DNA of 64,000 nucleotides, taken from NCBI GenBank assembly GCA_016714225.1, contig JADJNS010000048.1, forward strand, positions 62,001-126,000, in the 5' to 3' direction. The translations under genes and the position numbers were made by a program. Position 1 is the stretch's first letter, and every line of letters starts with the position of its first letter. The stretch comes from Archangiaceae bacterium. Its GTDB lineage: Bacteria > Myxococcota > Myxococcia > Myxococcales > Myxococcaceae. Shown in pieces: positions 28,581-36,731 of the stretch. Under the pieces are notes generated by a model. It was not told where the DNA came from. It searched no databases and was given only the letters and a program-made list of their open reading frames with translations.

Positions 28581-28863
28581 ACCCCCACGGACCCCAAGGC
28601 GCCCAGGTGAGTCGAAGCCTGCCGACCCACGTTTGCCGCCGCGCGCGCGTCCGAAGGTGAGGTGCTGCCCGAGCACGGAGGGCGGGCGCCGCGGCGGGTG
28701 TGTGCTCTGCGAGCGGGGACCTCACCCTCACCGAGCTCGACTGAGACGAGGTTCCCCGCCGCGAATGGAGGGCGCGGCGTCTCGCGACCTGCTCACGGCT
28801 TCTCTTCGAGCGAGGCGCGCCGCGCCGACGGTTGGACCCGGGGCTGGGCGGATGCGACGAGGC

Positions 28864-30632
28864 TCACCGGGGCGGTCTCCCGTCGGGGTAGAGGGCCCTG
28901 CGCCGCAACGCCAACGCCGCCAACAGAACGATGAGCGCGGAGCCTTGCGCTGAGCCGCAGCCGCAGCCGACTGCGAGGGCGCGCGGGGAAATCTCACCGC
29001 CATCGACAGAACCGCCATCGACCGCGCCGCCATCGACCGCGCCACCATCGACCGAACCACCATCGACCGAACCACCATCGACCGCCCCCGCATCAGGCCC
29101 CACCACGATGGTGTACGCGGCCGAGCCGGGCAGGAAGTCCGCCTGCGCCACCGAGAGCTGTGCGGCTCCCAGCGCATTCCCCCTCAGGTAGACGTCGGCG
29201 CCGAGCGCATCGACCGGGATGACCCCGGTGGTGGTGGACACCATGCAGTTGGCGTCGGAGTACGGAGCGGTAGCCGCGCCGCTGATGGAGAGCGCCACCG
29301 TCACCGGGTAGGGCGCGGCCGCCGGAGCGCCCGACGAATCGACCAGCCCCACCGTCACCGCGGTGCAGCCGCCTCGCGCAATCGTGGCCGGCGCCGACAC
29401 CGTCAGCCGGCTGGCCGGCGGCGAGCACGACAGGCGCACGTCGTCGACGTCGATGGTGCCCGTGGTCGCGCGGGTGTCGGACCAGGCCGCACCGACGCCG
29501 AGCCTGCGGCTGTCACCGAACGAGAAGGGGCCTTGGTCGACCTTCAGCACTCCGTCGACCCACAGCCGGCGGTTGCCCAGGTTGGGACTGGGGCCGGTGT
29601 TGAGCACCGCGGCCTCGAACAGGTGCCACTCGGCGTTGGGCAACGTGAACCCCGCGTCGACCACCGTCAGCACCGCGCTGCTGTCATAGCCGCCGAAGCG
29701 CACCCGGTGCGAGGGCAGGTCCAGCAGCACCTCGAGCTGGGCGAACCCGCCGTTGCTCAGCAGCTCGGCGAGGTAGATCGAGTCGGCCGCCCCCATCAGC
29801 TGCACCCGCGCCCAGAAGCGCAGGTAGGTGTCGCCGCTCAGCACGTTCTGGGGAATCGCGTAGAGCGCCCCTTCGACGTTGGGCGTCCCGGTCGAGATGG
29901 AGTCGGTGAACCGCGCCCCGGCCGCTCCACGGTGCGCCGCCACCGCCGACACCGCCCAGCTGTTGGGCACCACCGCGGTGACGCTGGCCCACGGGGCCTG
30001 CGCGTCTTGCAGCATGCCGTCGTCGAAGTCGTCGCCCGCCACCACGGTGCTCTGCCCGGTGACGTCGACCAGCGCGATGGCGTCGACGTAGAACGAGTGC
30101 CCCGCCGCGCCGTTTCCCTCGACCACGTACACGTCGATGCGGTCGCCGGCCCGCTGCACCGTGCCGAACGCCTGCCGCTGCACGAACGCGTTGCCGAGCG
30201 TGCCGGTCGAGCTCCACTGCCGCAGCAGGGTGACTCCGGTCGAGTCGCGCTCGCGCACCGCCACGTCGAACGGCTGCCCGACCGACACTGCGCCCAGCGC
30301 CCGCGCCGAGGCGGTGACCCGGTAGATGCGGCCCGGCACCGCGCTCAGCACGGTGTCCGGAGCGTCGTCGACCCCGTACTGAAAGGTGCTGCTCCAGTCG
30401 ACCTGCGCCACCGCCACCCCGTCGGGCGCACCGGCCAGCGGCGTCCGCGTCACGGTCGAGTTGAGGCCGGCCCAGCTCGCAGTGCCGCTCTCGAACGAGG
30501 GGTTCGCGGTGAGGTTGCCAGCGGGAGCAGCTCGGCGCGGGCCTCTTCGAGAGTCGGCTCCGCTCGATCGCCCAGCGCGCACCCCACCGCACCCAGCAGG
30601 CCGAGGAGCGCGTGCGCGAGGCGGCCACGCAC
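28864..30632 (-). CDS. Secreted carbohydrate-binding-like MYXO-CTERM protein (frameshifted)
   Basis: The long frame (28864 to about 30582) begins without a signal peptide. A lipoprotein-type signal lies just upstream in another frame, from GTG 30632 (MRGRLAHALLGLLGAVGC, then RAEPTLEEARAELLPL). One missing G at about 30518 would join it as ELLPLGNLTANPSFESG, a natural CBM4/9-type start. The body has a jelly-roll carbohydrate-binding module, then a LamG-like region (YLRFWARVQLMGAADSIYLA). A DGGSVDGG spacer encoded by 15-bp repeats and a MYXO-CTERM tail (VGCGCGSAQGS, helix, RRR) close it. The corrected product would be about 590 residues, attached to the cell surface. Confidence 0.7.
28997..29090 (-). 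repeat. 15-bp tandem repeat encoding Asp-Gly-Gly spacers
   Basis: About six copies of a 15-bp unit (CCATCGACCGAACCA-like) encode VDGGS/VDGGA repeats just before the MYXO-CTERM tail. The repeat number is likely to vary between strains. Confidence 0.75.
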
Positions 30633-30639
30633 CGCGCCG

Positions 30640-31425
30640 CTACCCGCTGATCAGAAACGACACCAGCGCAGCGATCAGCAGCGCGCCGCCAGCGGCGAAC
30701 AAGATGTTGGTCACCAGCGCCTCGGTCTTCGCCTGCGCGCCGATGCGCTGCGCGTCGGAATAGAACGTGTCGGGGCTCTTGAACGTCGCCTCGTGGCTCT
30801 TGGCCTGCAGGCCCAGCACGATGCCGCTCACCCCCGCGCCGACGCCGAGCACTCCAAACACCACCGGGCCCACCAGGCTGCGACCCTTCGACTCGGCCAC
30901 CGGCGCGCGCGCCTCTTCGGAGATCTGCGCGTCGAGCTTCTCGTCGGCAGTCTGCTCTTTGACCCTCGGCTGCACCCGCTGCGGAGGCGGCGGTGCGGGA
31001 GCCGCGGCCGGCGCCGCCTCGGCCACCTTCTTCGCCGGCTCTTTCTTCTCGGGCGGCGGCGACGACGCGATGGGCGCCACCTTGCCCGTCGACTTCGCCC
31101 ACAGCCCCTCGATGCCGGGCCCCAGGTCTTTGGGCAGCTCTATCTTCGGGTCGATCTTCACCGCGTTCTTGAACGACACCTCGGCGGCCTGGGTCTCACC
31201 CACCAGGTAGCCGCAGATGCCGCCGTACATCTCGATCTCTGCGCGGTCGCGCTTGTCGTTGTACTTCCACTTCTGCTCGGCCTGAATGAGCCGCTTGAGA
31301 CACTTGTCACCCTCTCCCTGGGTGGCGAAGACCTTCGCCTGACTCAAGAAGGGGTTGGGGTGCTTGGCATCAGCCCACGCTGGAATCGAAGCACCGAACG
31401 CTGCCATCAAGAGGGCTCGCCGCAT
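30640..31425 (-). CDS. Envelope protein with TPR-like N terminus and two C-terminal membrane helices
   Basis: 261 residues from ATG 31425. The signal peptide MRRALLMAAFGASIPAWADA is followed by a TPR-like helical segment (CLKRLIQAEQKWKYN, AEVSFKNAVKIDPKIELP), a Lys/Pro/Ala-rich linker and two hydrophobic helices (VGPVVFGVLGVGAGVSGIVLG and NILFAAGGALLIAALVSFLI). The same plan is seen in the protein at 55045-55734. Function is unknown. It is divergent from the TonB-dependent receptor gene, sharing an 80-bp intergenic region. Confidence 0.65.
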   Translation of the reverse strand: MRRALLMAAFGASIPAWADAKHPNPFLSQAKVFATQGEGDKCLKRLIQAEQKWKYNDKRDRAEIEMYGGICGYLVGETQAAEVSFKNAVKIDPKIELPKDLGPGIEGLWAKSTGKVAPIASSPPPEKKEPAKKVAEAAPAAAPAPPPPQRVQPRVKEQTADEKLDAQISEEARAPVAESKGRSLVGPVVFGVLGVGAGVSGIVLGLQAKSHEATFKSPDTFYSDAQRIGAQAKTEALVTNILFAAGGALLIAALVSFLISG

Positions 31426-31505
31426 GCGAGGCAGAAGCCTAGCAAATGGTTCAGCCTCGTCTGCTTCTGGCGCTGAATCGCTGCCGAGAATAGAGAGAAC
31501 GCGCC

Positions 31506-34106
31506 CTGCGCCTCGCTCTGCTCCTGCTTGCCCTGACTGCGTCGGCCGCTGCCGCACAAGACGGCGGTGCCACCGGCGTGCTCACCAGGGCCCCCGAGCT
31601 GCTCCACGCGGTCGAGGCCGCCTACCCCCCGAGCGAAGCCGACGCCGGCACCGAGGGCACGGTGGTGATGGAGATCGACCTGGGCCCCGAGGGCACCGTC
31701 ACCGACGCCCGCGTCATTCAGAGCGCCGGCGCAGCCTTCGACGACGCGGCGCTCGCCGCGGTGAAGCAGTACACCTTCAGCCCCGCCGAGGTCGACGGCA
31801 GGCCCGCCGCGGTGCGCCTGCAGTACAGCTACCGCTTCTTCATGCGGCGCGAGACGGTGGCGGCGCCGCTGACGCCCGACGCCGGCCCCGTCACCAACTT
31901 CTCGGGGAGGCTGATCGAGCGCGGCACCCGCGTGCCGCTCGCCGGCGCGCTCATCTCGGTCGGCGACCGCGAGGCGTACTCGGGCGACGACGGCCGCTTC
32001 GCCTTCACCGACGTACCCGTCGGCCAGTGGAACGTGGTGGTCACCGCCAGCGACTACGAGCGCTACCAGGTCAGCGAAGACATCGCCCCCGACCAGCGCA
32101 CCGAGGTCACCTACCACGTGCGCAAGAAGGTCTACGGCGCGTACGAGACGGTGGTGCGCAGCCAGCGCGAGCGCAAAGAGGTGGCCCAGGTCACCCTGCG
32201 CCAAGAAGAGATTCGCCTCATACCCGGCACCAACGGCGATGCGTTTCGGGTGGTGCAGAACCTGCCCGGCGTGGCGCGCTCGCCGTTCGGCCTCGGCGCG
32301 CTGGTGGTGCGCGGCAGCAAGGCGTGGGACAGCCGCGTCTACATCGACGAGACGCTGGTGCCCCAGCTGTTCCACTTCGGCGGGCTCAACGCGACCTACA
32401 ACTCGAACCTGCTCGAGACCATCTCCTTCCAGCCCGGCAACTTCGGCGCCGGCTACGGCCGCAGCATCGGCGGCCTGGTCGAGGGCGTGGCCCGCACCCC
32501 GTCGAAGAACGGGTACCACGGCTTCATCGACGTCAACGTGGTCGACAGCTCGCTGCTCATCGAGGGCCCCATCGGTGAGAGCTGGAGCTTCTCGGCCTCG
32601 GGCCGCCGCAGCTACATCGACGCGCTGCTGCCGTTCATCTTCGACAACTTCGTACAGAGCGCGAAGAACGCGCTGAGCTTCACCGTCGCGCCGCGCTACT
32701 ACGACTACCAGGTGCGCCTCGAGTACCGCCCCCCCAAGGGCCGCGCGCGCTTCTTCGTCTCGTTCTTCGGCAGCGACGACAAGCTCGCGCTGGTGCTGCC
32801 CAACCCGGCGCTCGACCCCGAGGGCCGCGGCACCTTCGGCACCAGCATCAACTACAACCGCGTGGTCATCGGGTTCGACTACACCTTCGACCCGAAGCTG
32901 CGGTTCAAGAGCCGCATCAGCGCCGGCTACGACCGCCTCGACGTCAACATCGGCAGCGACATCTACCTCACCGGGCAGCAGTTCCCGGTGCAGTCGCGCC
33001 AGTCATTCGAGTGGGAGGCGACGAAGTGGCTCTCGCTCACCTTCGGCCTCGACTTCTACCTCTTGCCGGTGCTCGCCGAGTCGCAGAGCCCACCGTCGAG
33101 CGTGTTCAAGCCGAACGTGATTCCCGACCCGTTCGTCTCGCGCAACCTGGTCGCCGACCACTCGACCTACGTGTACCCCGAGCCGGGCCTCTACGCCGAG
33201 GCGGTGCTGACCCCGCTGCCGAACCTGAAGCTCGTCGGCGGAGTGCGCGGCGACTACGACACGTACATGAAGCGCGGCTGGTTCGACCCGCGCGTGGCGC
33301 TGTTCTGGTCGCCCTACCCCGACCTCACCGTGAAGGCCGCGGCGGGCCTCTACCACCAGCCGCCCGACTACCGGGTGGGGCTGCTCTCTCCGGTGTACGG
33401 CAACCCCGACCTGCTGCCCGAGGCCGGCAGCCACTACATGGTGGGCCTCGAGAAGCGCTTCTCCGACGCGGTCACGCTCGACGTGCAGGGCTATTACAAA
33501 GACCTCTTCCACCAGGCGCGCGCGACGCTGACCCAGGGCGCGGGCACCGACCTCTCGCAGCCGGTGGTCGACGCGCGGTACCTCTCGACCGGGCGCGGCA
33601 AGAGCTACGGCCTCGAGATTCTGCTGCGCCACCAGCTCACCAAGAACTTCTTCGGCTGGCTCTCGTACTCGCTGTCGCGCAGCGAGCGCGACTACCACGG
33701 CGGTACCCAGTGGGGCCTGGGCCAGTTCGACCAGCCGCACAACCTCATCCTCATCGGCAGCTACAAGCTGCCCTACGACTTCATCTTCGGAGTGCGGTTC
33801 CGCTACGTCTCGGGCCCGCTCAACACCCCGTTCGTGGCCGCGGTCTACGACGCCAACGGCAACTACTACCTGCCGGTGCCGGGGCCCGAATACTCGCGGC
33901 GGCTGCCCGACTTCATTCAAATCGACGTGCGGCTCGACAAGCGCTTCGTCTTCAAGAACTGGATGCTGTCTCTCTACCTCGACGTGCAGAACCTCACCAA
34001 CCAGAAGAACGTCGAGGCGGTGGTGAACAACTACGACTACACCAAAGAGGCGTTTCTCACCGGGCTGCCCATCATTCCCGTGCTCGGGGCGAAGGGAGAA
34101 TGGTGA
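31506..34106 (+). CDS. TonB-dependent receptor carrying its own TonB C-terminal domain
   Basis: 866 residues if begun at the CTG at 31506, which starts a perfect signal peptide (LRLALLLLALTASAAAAQ) 6 nt after an AGAGAGAA Shine-Dalgarno-like run. No ATG, GTG or TTG exists between the in-frame stop at 31491 and GTG 31578. Domains in order: a TonB C-terminal domain (VVMEIDLGPEGTVTDARV, ALAAVKQYTFSPA), a carboxypeptidase-regulatory-like domain (SGRLIERGTRVPLAGALIS), the plug (RVVQNLPGVARSPFG, VVRGSKAWDSRVYIDE) and a beta-barrel ending at 34106. It is probably an outer-membrane transporter or signal receptor. The ligand is unknown. Confidence 0.8.
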   Translation: MRLALLLLALTASAAAAQDGGATGVLTRAPELLHAVEAAYPPSEADAGTEGTVVMEIDLGPEGTVTDARVIQSAGAAFDDAALAAVKQYTFSPAEVDGRPAAVRLQYSYRFFMRRETVAAPLTPDAGPVTNFSGRLIERGTRVPLAGALISVGDREAYSGDDGRFAFTDVPVGQWNVVVTASDYERYQVSEDIAPDQRTEVTYHVRKKVYGAYETVVRSQRERKEVAQVTLRQEEIRLIPGTNGDAFRVVQNLPGVARSPFGLGALVVRGSKAWDSRVYIDETLVPQLFHFGGLNATYNSNLLETISFQPGNFGAGYGRSIGGLVEGVARTPSKNGYHGFIDVNVVDSSLLIEGPIGESWSFSASGRRSYIDALLPFIFDNFVQSAKNALSFTVAPRYYDYQVRLEYRPPKGRARFFVSFFGSDDKLALVLPNPALDPEGRGTFGTSINYNRVVIGFDYTFDPKLRFKSRISAGYDRLDVNIGSDIYLTGQQFPVQSRQSFEWEATKWLSLTFGLDFYLLPVLAESQSPPSSVFKPNVIPDPFVSRNLVADHSTYVYPEPGLYAEAVLTPLPNLKLVGGVRGDYDTYMKRGWFDPRVALFWSPYPDLTVKAAAGLYHQPPDYRVGLLSPVYGNPDLLPEAGSHYMVGLEKRFSDAVTLDVQGYYKDLFHQARATLTQGAGTDLSQPVVDARYLSTGRGKSYGLEILLRHQLTKNFFGWLSYSLSRSERDYHGGTQWGLGQFDQPHNLILIGSYKLPYDFIFGVRFRYVSGPLNTPFVAAVYDANGNYYLPVPGPEYSRRLPDFIQIDVRLDKRFVFKNWMLSLYLDVQNLTNQKNVEAVVNNYDYTKEAFLTGLPIIPVLGAKGEW

Positions 34107-35263
34107 AGCGCGCCGCCCTCGTCGTTGTCGGGCTGCTCGCCGCCTGCGACCAGCAGTGGAAGCCGGCCAGCGTGGTCGAGTCGCTGCGGGTCATCGGAGT
34201 GCAGGCCGAGCCCCCCGAGGTGCGCCCCGGTGAGACCGCGCGGCTCAGCGCGCTGCTGCTCGACCCGGCGCGCGCGGGCCAGAAAGACACCGTGCTGTGG
34301 CTGAGCTGCGAGCCCGACCCCTACGGCGCGGGCCGCGGCGCGTGCGGCGATCTCGACCAGCTGCGAGACCCCAGCGCGCTGCTCGATGAAGGCAGGCTGC
34401 CGGCCGGCATTCACCTCATCGGCATCGACGGCCAGGCCGGCTACTCGGCGTCGGCGTCGCTGTTCGACGTGCTCGACGCGGGCGACCCGCGACGCCTGGC
34501 CGGCACGGTGGGCACCGTGATGTCGTTCGCCATCGCCGCCGACGTGCCGTTCACCGCCCGCCAGGAAGAGCTGCAGCCCATCTTCCAGAAGGTGCAGTCG
34601 AAAGAAATCGCCTCGCAGCTGACGCTGTTCCGGGTGCGGGTGTCCGAGACGCCCGAGGCGGCGCGCAACCACAACCCGGTGGTCGACGACCTCACCGTCA
34701 ACGGCGAGAAGGTGCCCGCGGGCGCCACCGCGCTCATCTGGCCGCGCGTCGACAACGCCATCGCGCTCACGGCGCACGACTTCGAAGAGTTCGAGGTGAC
34801 CACGCCCAACGGCACCGAGCACCAGACCGAGCGCATCGTGGTCAGCTGGTACACCAGCGCCGGCCGCTTCACCCAAGACCGCATCTCCATCGGCAGCGAC
34901 GTGAAGGCCGCCCTCACCGGCCCGGGCGACGAGCTCAACGGCAACGACCCGATTCCCGAGAACCGGCGCGGCTCGCTCTGGGCGGTGATTCGCGACAGCC
35001 GCGGCGGGCAGAGCTGGCGCGAGTACAAGTGGTTCGCGTGCGATGCGACCGCGGCGGTGCCGGTGATTGCGTCGGTGGCGCAAGAGAACGGCCGCACCGT
35101 GCTGCGCGGGTCGAACCTCGATCAGATTCTCGAGGTGGTGGCGAGCGATGCGCTCGTCGCGGGCGGCTACCGCAGCGCCACCGACACCTGGGAGGGTGCG
35201 GGCGCGACGGGCGAGCTCGAGATTCGTACCCGCGGGTGCCTGATTCTGAAGCGCTCACCCTGA
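34100..35263 (+). CDS. Lipoprotein partner of the TonB-dependent receptor
   Basis: 387 residues from ATG 34100, overlapping the receptor stop by 7 bp; the adjacent GTG (34103) would overlap by 4. The signal MVKRAALVVVGLLAAC has a lipobox. The mature part begins with a bacterial Ig-like segment (VIGVQAEPPEVRPGETARL) and continues with beta-rich sequence to an IPT/TIG-like end. Coupled receptor plus surface lipoprotein resembles nutrient-capture pairs such as SusC/SusD, though this lipoprotein is not SusD-like by sequence. Confidence 0.68.
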   Translation: MVKRAALVVVGLLAACDQQWKPASVVESLRVIGVQAEPPEVRPGETARLSALLLDPARAGQKDTVLWLSCEPDPYGAGRGACGDLDQLRDPSALLDEGRLPAGIHLIGIDGQAGYSASASLFDVLDAGDPRRLAGTVGTVMSFAIAADVPFTARQEELQPIFQKVQSKEIASQLTLFRVRVSETPEAARNHNPVVDDLTVNGEKVPAGATALIWPRVDNAIALTAHDFEEFEVTTPNGTEHQTERIVVSWYTSAGRFTQDRISIGSDVKAALTGPGDELNGNDPIPENRRGSLWAVIRDSRGGQSWREYKWFACDATAAVPVIASVAQENGRTVLRGSNLDQILEVVASDALVAGGYRSATDTWEGAGATGELEIRTRGCLILKRSP

Positions 35264-35283
35264 CTGCCCACTGCAGTGGGCAG
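35264..35283. promoter_or_regulatory. 20-bp perfect palindrome between two plus-strand genes
   Basis: CTGCCCACTGCAGTGGGCAG starts directly after the lipoprotein stop (TGA 35261-35263) and 40 bp before the next ATG. It could be a hairpin at the 3' end or an operator for the downstream gene. No U-tract follows. Confidence 0.5.
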
Positions 35284-35323
35284 GCGCGGCGCCAGCGGCT
35301 TCGGTACACTGGCCGACGCGGTG

Positions 35324-36598
35324 ATGAAGCTCCCCCCAGTCAGTGCCACGCTCGCGCTGCTCTTCGCGCTCGCGCCACCCGACGCGCACGCCAAGGCGAA
35401 CGGCATCGCCACCACCAGCTGCTCGGGCTGCCACGGCGGCGGAGGCGCGGCCCCGACGGCGTCGGTCACCGGCCCTTCGGCCTCCATCGCTCCGGGCGCG
35501 ACGGTGAACCTCACGCTCACCATCAGCGGGCCGGGCGTCAACGTGGGCGGCTTCTACCTGACCTCGTACGGCATCGGCCGCTTCAACACCGGCAGCGGCG
35601 AGCGGCTGATCAGCGACGGCATCGCGCACTCGTCGCCCAAGGCCGTGAGCGGTGGCGCGTCGACCTTCACCATCTCGTGGACGGCGCCGGCCACTCCCGG
35701 CGCGGCCGACTTCGAGGCCGGCGTGGTGGGCGGCAACGGCGACAACCGCTCGGGCGGAGACGAGCCCGGCTTCACGCGAACGAGCCTCGCCTGGGGCTGC
35801 ACTCCGGTGCGCTACTACACCGACCTCGACCGCGACGGTCACGGCAACCTGGCCGACGGGGTGCACATGCGCTGCGGCCCCTCTGACGGCTTCGCGCCGG
35901 TGGGCGACGACTGCGACGACAACGACTCGCGGGTCTTCCCCACCGCGGTCGAGGCGTGCAACGGCCGCGACGACAACTGCAACGGGCAGAGCGACGAGGG
36001 CCTCACCGCGACCACCACCTGGCCCGACCTCGACGGCGACGGCTATGGCGACGGCCGCGGCGCCACCCAGACCGGCTGCGCCACCAGCAAGCGCGCGGCG
36101 AACGACCGCGACTGCAACGACAACGACCCGAAGATTTTTCCGGGCGCGTCCGAGACCTGTAACCAGAAAGACGACGACTGCGACTCTCAGGTCGACGACG
36201 GGGTGCGGGTGCGCTGCGGCACCGGCTGGTGCGCGCGCTTCGGGCCCACCTGCGACCCGTCGCTGTGCATGCCCGGCGACCCGCGCGCGGAAGAGTGCAA
36301 CGCGTTCGACGACGACTGCGACGGTGTCATCGACAACGGCCAGCTCTGCGGCGCCAACGGCGTCTGCTTCGAAGGCCAGTGCTACGCCAACGACGAGCCG
36401 CTGCCCGACTCGGGCATGGGCCCTGGCGGCGGCACCGGCGGCACCGGCGGCTCGGGGGGCTCGGGCGGCCGGGGCGGTGGCACGCAGCCTGTGTCACCCG
36501 ATGGTGGCTGCGGCAGCGCTCCGGCCCTGGCTGGAGTCCTGGCCACGCTGGTGCTGTTGAGGGCGCCGCTCGGCCGCCGCGCCCGGCCGCTGCGCTGA
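35324..36598 (+). CDS. Secreted MopE-type protein with CxxCH motif and MYXO-CTERM tail
   Basis: 424 residues from ATG 35324 with signal peptide MKLPPVSATLALLFALAPPDAHA. Right after the cleavage region is CSGCH (33-37), a haem-c-type CxxCH motif, in an Ala/Gly-rich setting. A Reeler-like beta domain (choice-of-anchor V type: SIAPGATVNLTLTISGPG) follows, then several MopE-like metal-binding motifs (DDCDDNDSRVFP, CNGRDDNCNG, CDGVIDNG). A Gly/Ser-rich linker and a MYXO-CTERM-like tail (GGCGSAPALAG, helix, RR) close it. In MopE such motifs bind copper. Whether the CxxCH takes haem is unknown. Confidence 0.75.
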   Translation: MKLPPVSATLALLFALAPPDAHAKANGIATTSCSGCHGGGGAAPTASVTGPSASIAPGATVNLTLTISGPGVNVGGFYLTSYGIGRFNTGSGERLISDGIAHSSPKAVSGGASTFTISWTAPATPGAADFEAGVVGGNGDNRSGGDEPGFTRTSLAWGCTPVRYYTDLDRDGHGNLADGVHMRCGPSDGFAPVGDDCDDNDSRVFPTAVEACNGRDDNCNGQSDEGLTATTTWPDLDGDGYGDGRGATQTGCATSKRAANDRDCNDNDPKIFPGASETCNQKDDDCDSQVDDGVRVRCGTGWCARFGPTCDPSLCMPGDPRAEECNAFDDDCDGVIDNGQLCGANGVCFEGQCYANDEPLPDSGMGPGGGTGGTGGSGGSGGRGGGTQPVSPDGGCGSAPALAGVLATLVLLRAPLGRRARPLR

Positions 36599-36701
36599 CT
36601 GTCCCACCTCGGCAGGTCTGGCTGGAACTGGACGCCCCAGGTGGGGCGCGGGTGCTCCAGAATTCGCACCCAACTGCGCGCAATGTCGAGAACGGCGCGG
36701 G

Positions 36702-36717
36702 TGGCACCCCGGTTGCT
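36702..36717 (+). promoter_or_regulatory. Sigma-54 (-24/-12) promoter of the pseudokinase gene
   Basis: TGGCACCCCGGTTGCT matches TGGCAC-N5-TTGCW with correct GG to GC spacing. The predicted start point is about 36728, four bases before ATG 36732. A GTG at 36780, behind a GGCAGGTGGGG-like run, would give a normal leader and may be the real start. Confidence 0.6.
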
Positions 36718-36731
36718 GTGATGCACCCGAA

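Larger units (their letters stand above)
28057..28863. other. Gene-poor region with an orphan terminator and an AT-richer island
   Basis: About 800 bp between the beta-helix lipoprotein and the minus-strand MYXO-CTERM gene. Open frames here have no protein-like composition. Positions 28500-28580 are visibly less GC-rich than the surroundings (runs of T, a 7-bp AT-rich hairpin). A textbook intrinsic terminator sits at 28478-28506, about 420 bp past the last plus-strand stop. An untranslated RNA ending there is possible. Confidence 0.55.

Noticed and set aside
28376..28953. Possible small genes in the gene-poor region
   Set aside because: The translations are Arg/Pro-rich without motifs, start signals or codon bias, and one runs across the intrinsic terminator and AT-rich island.
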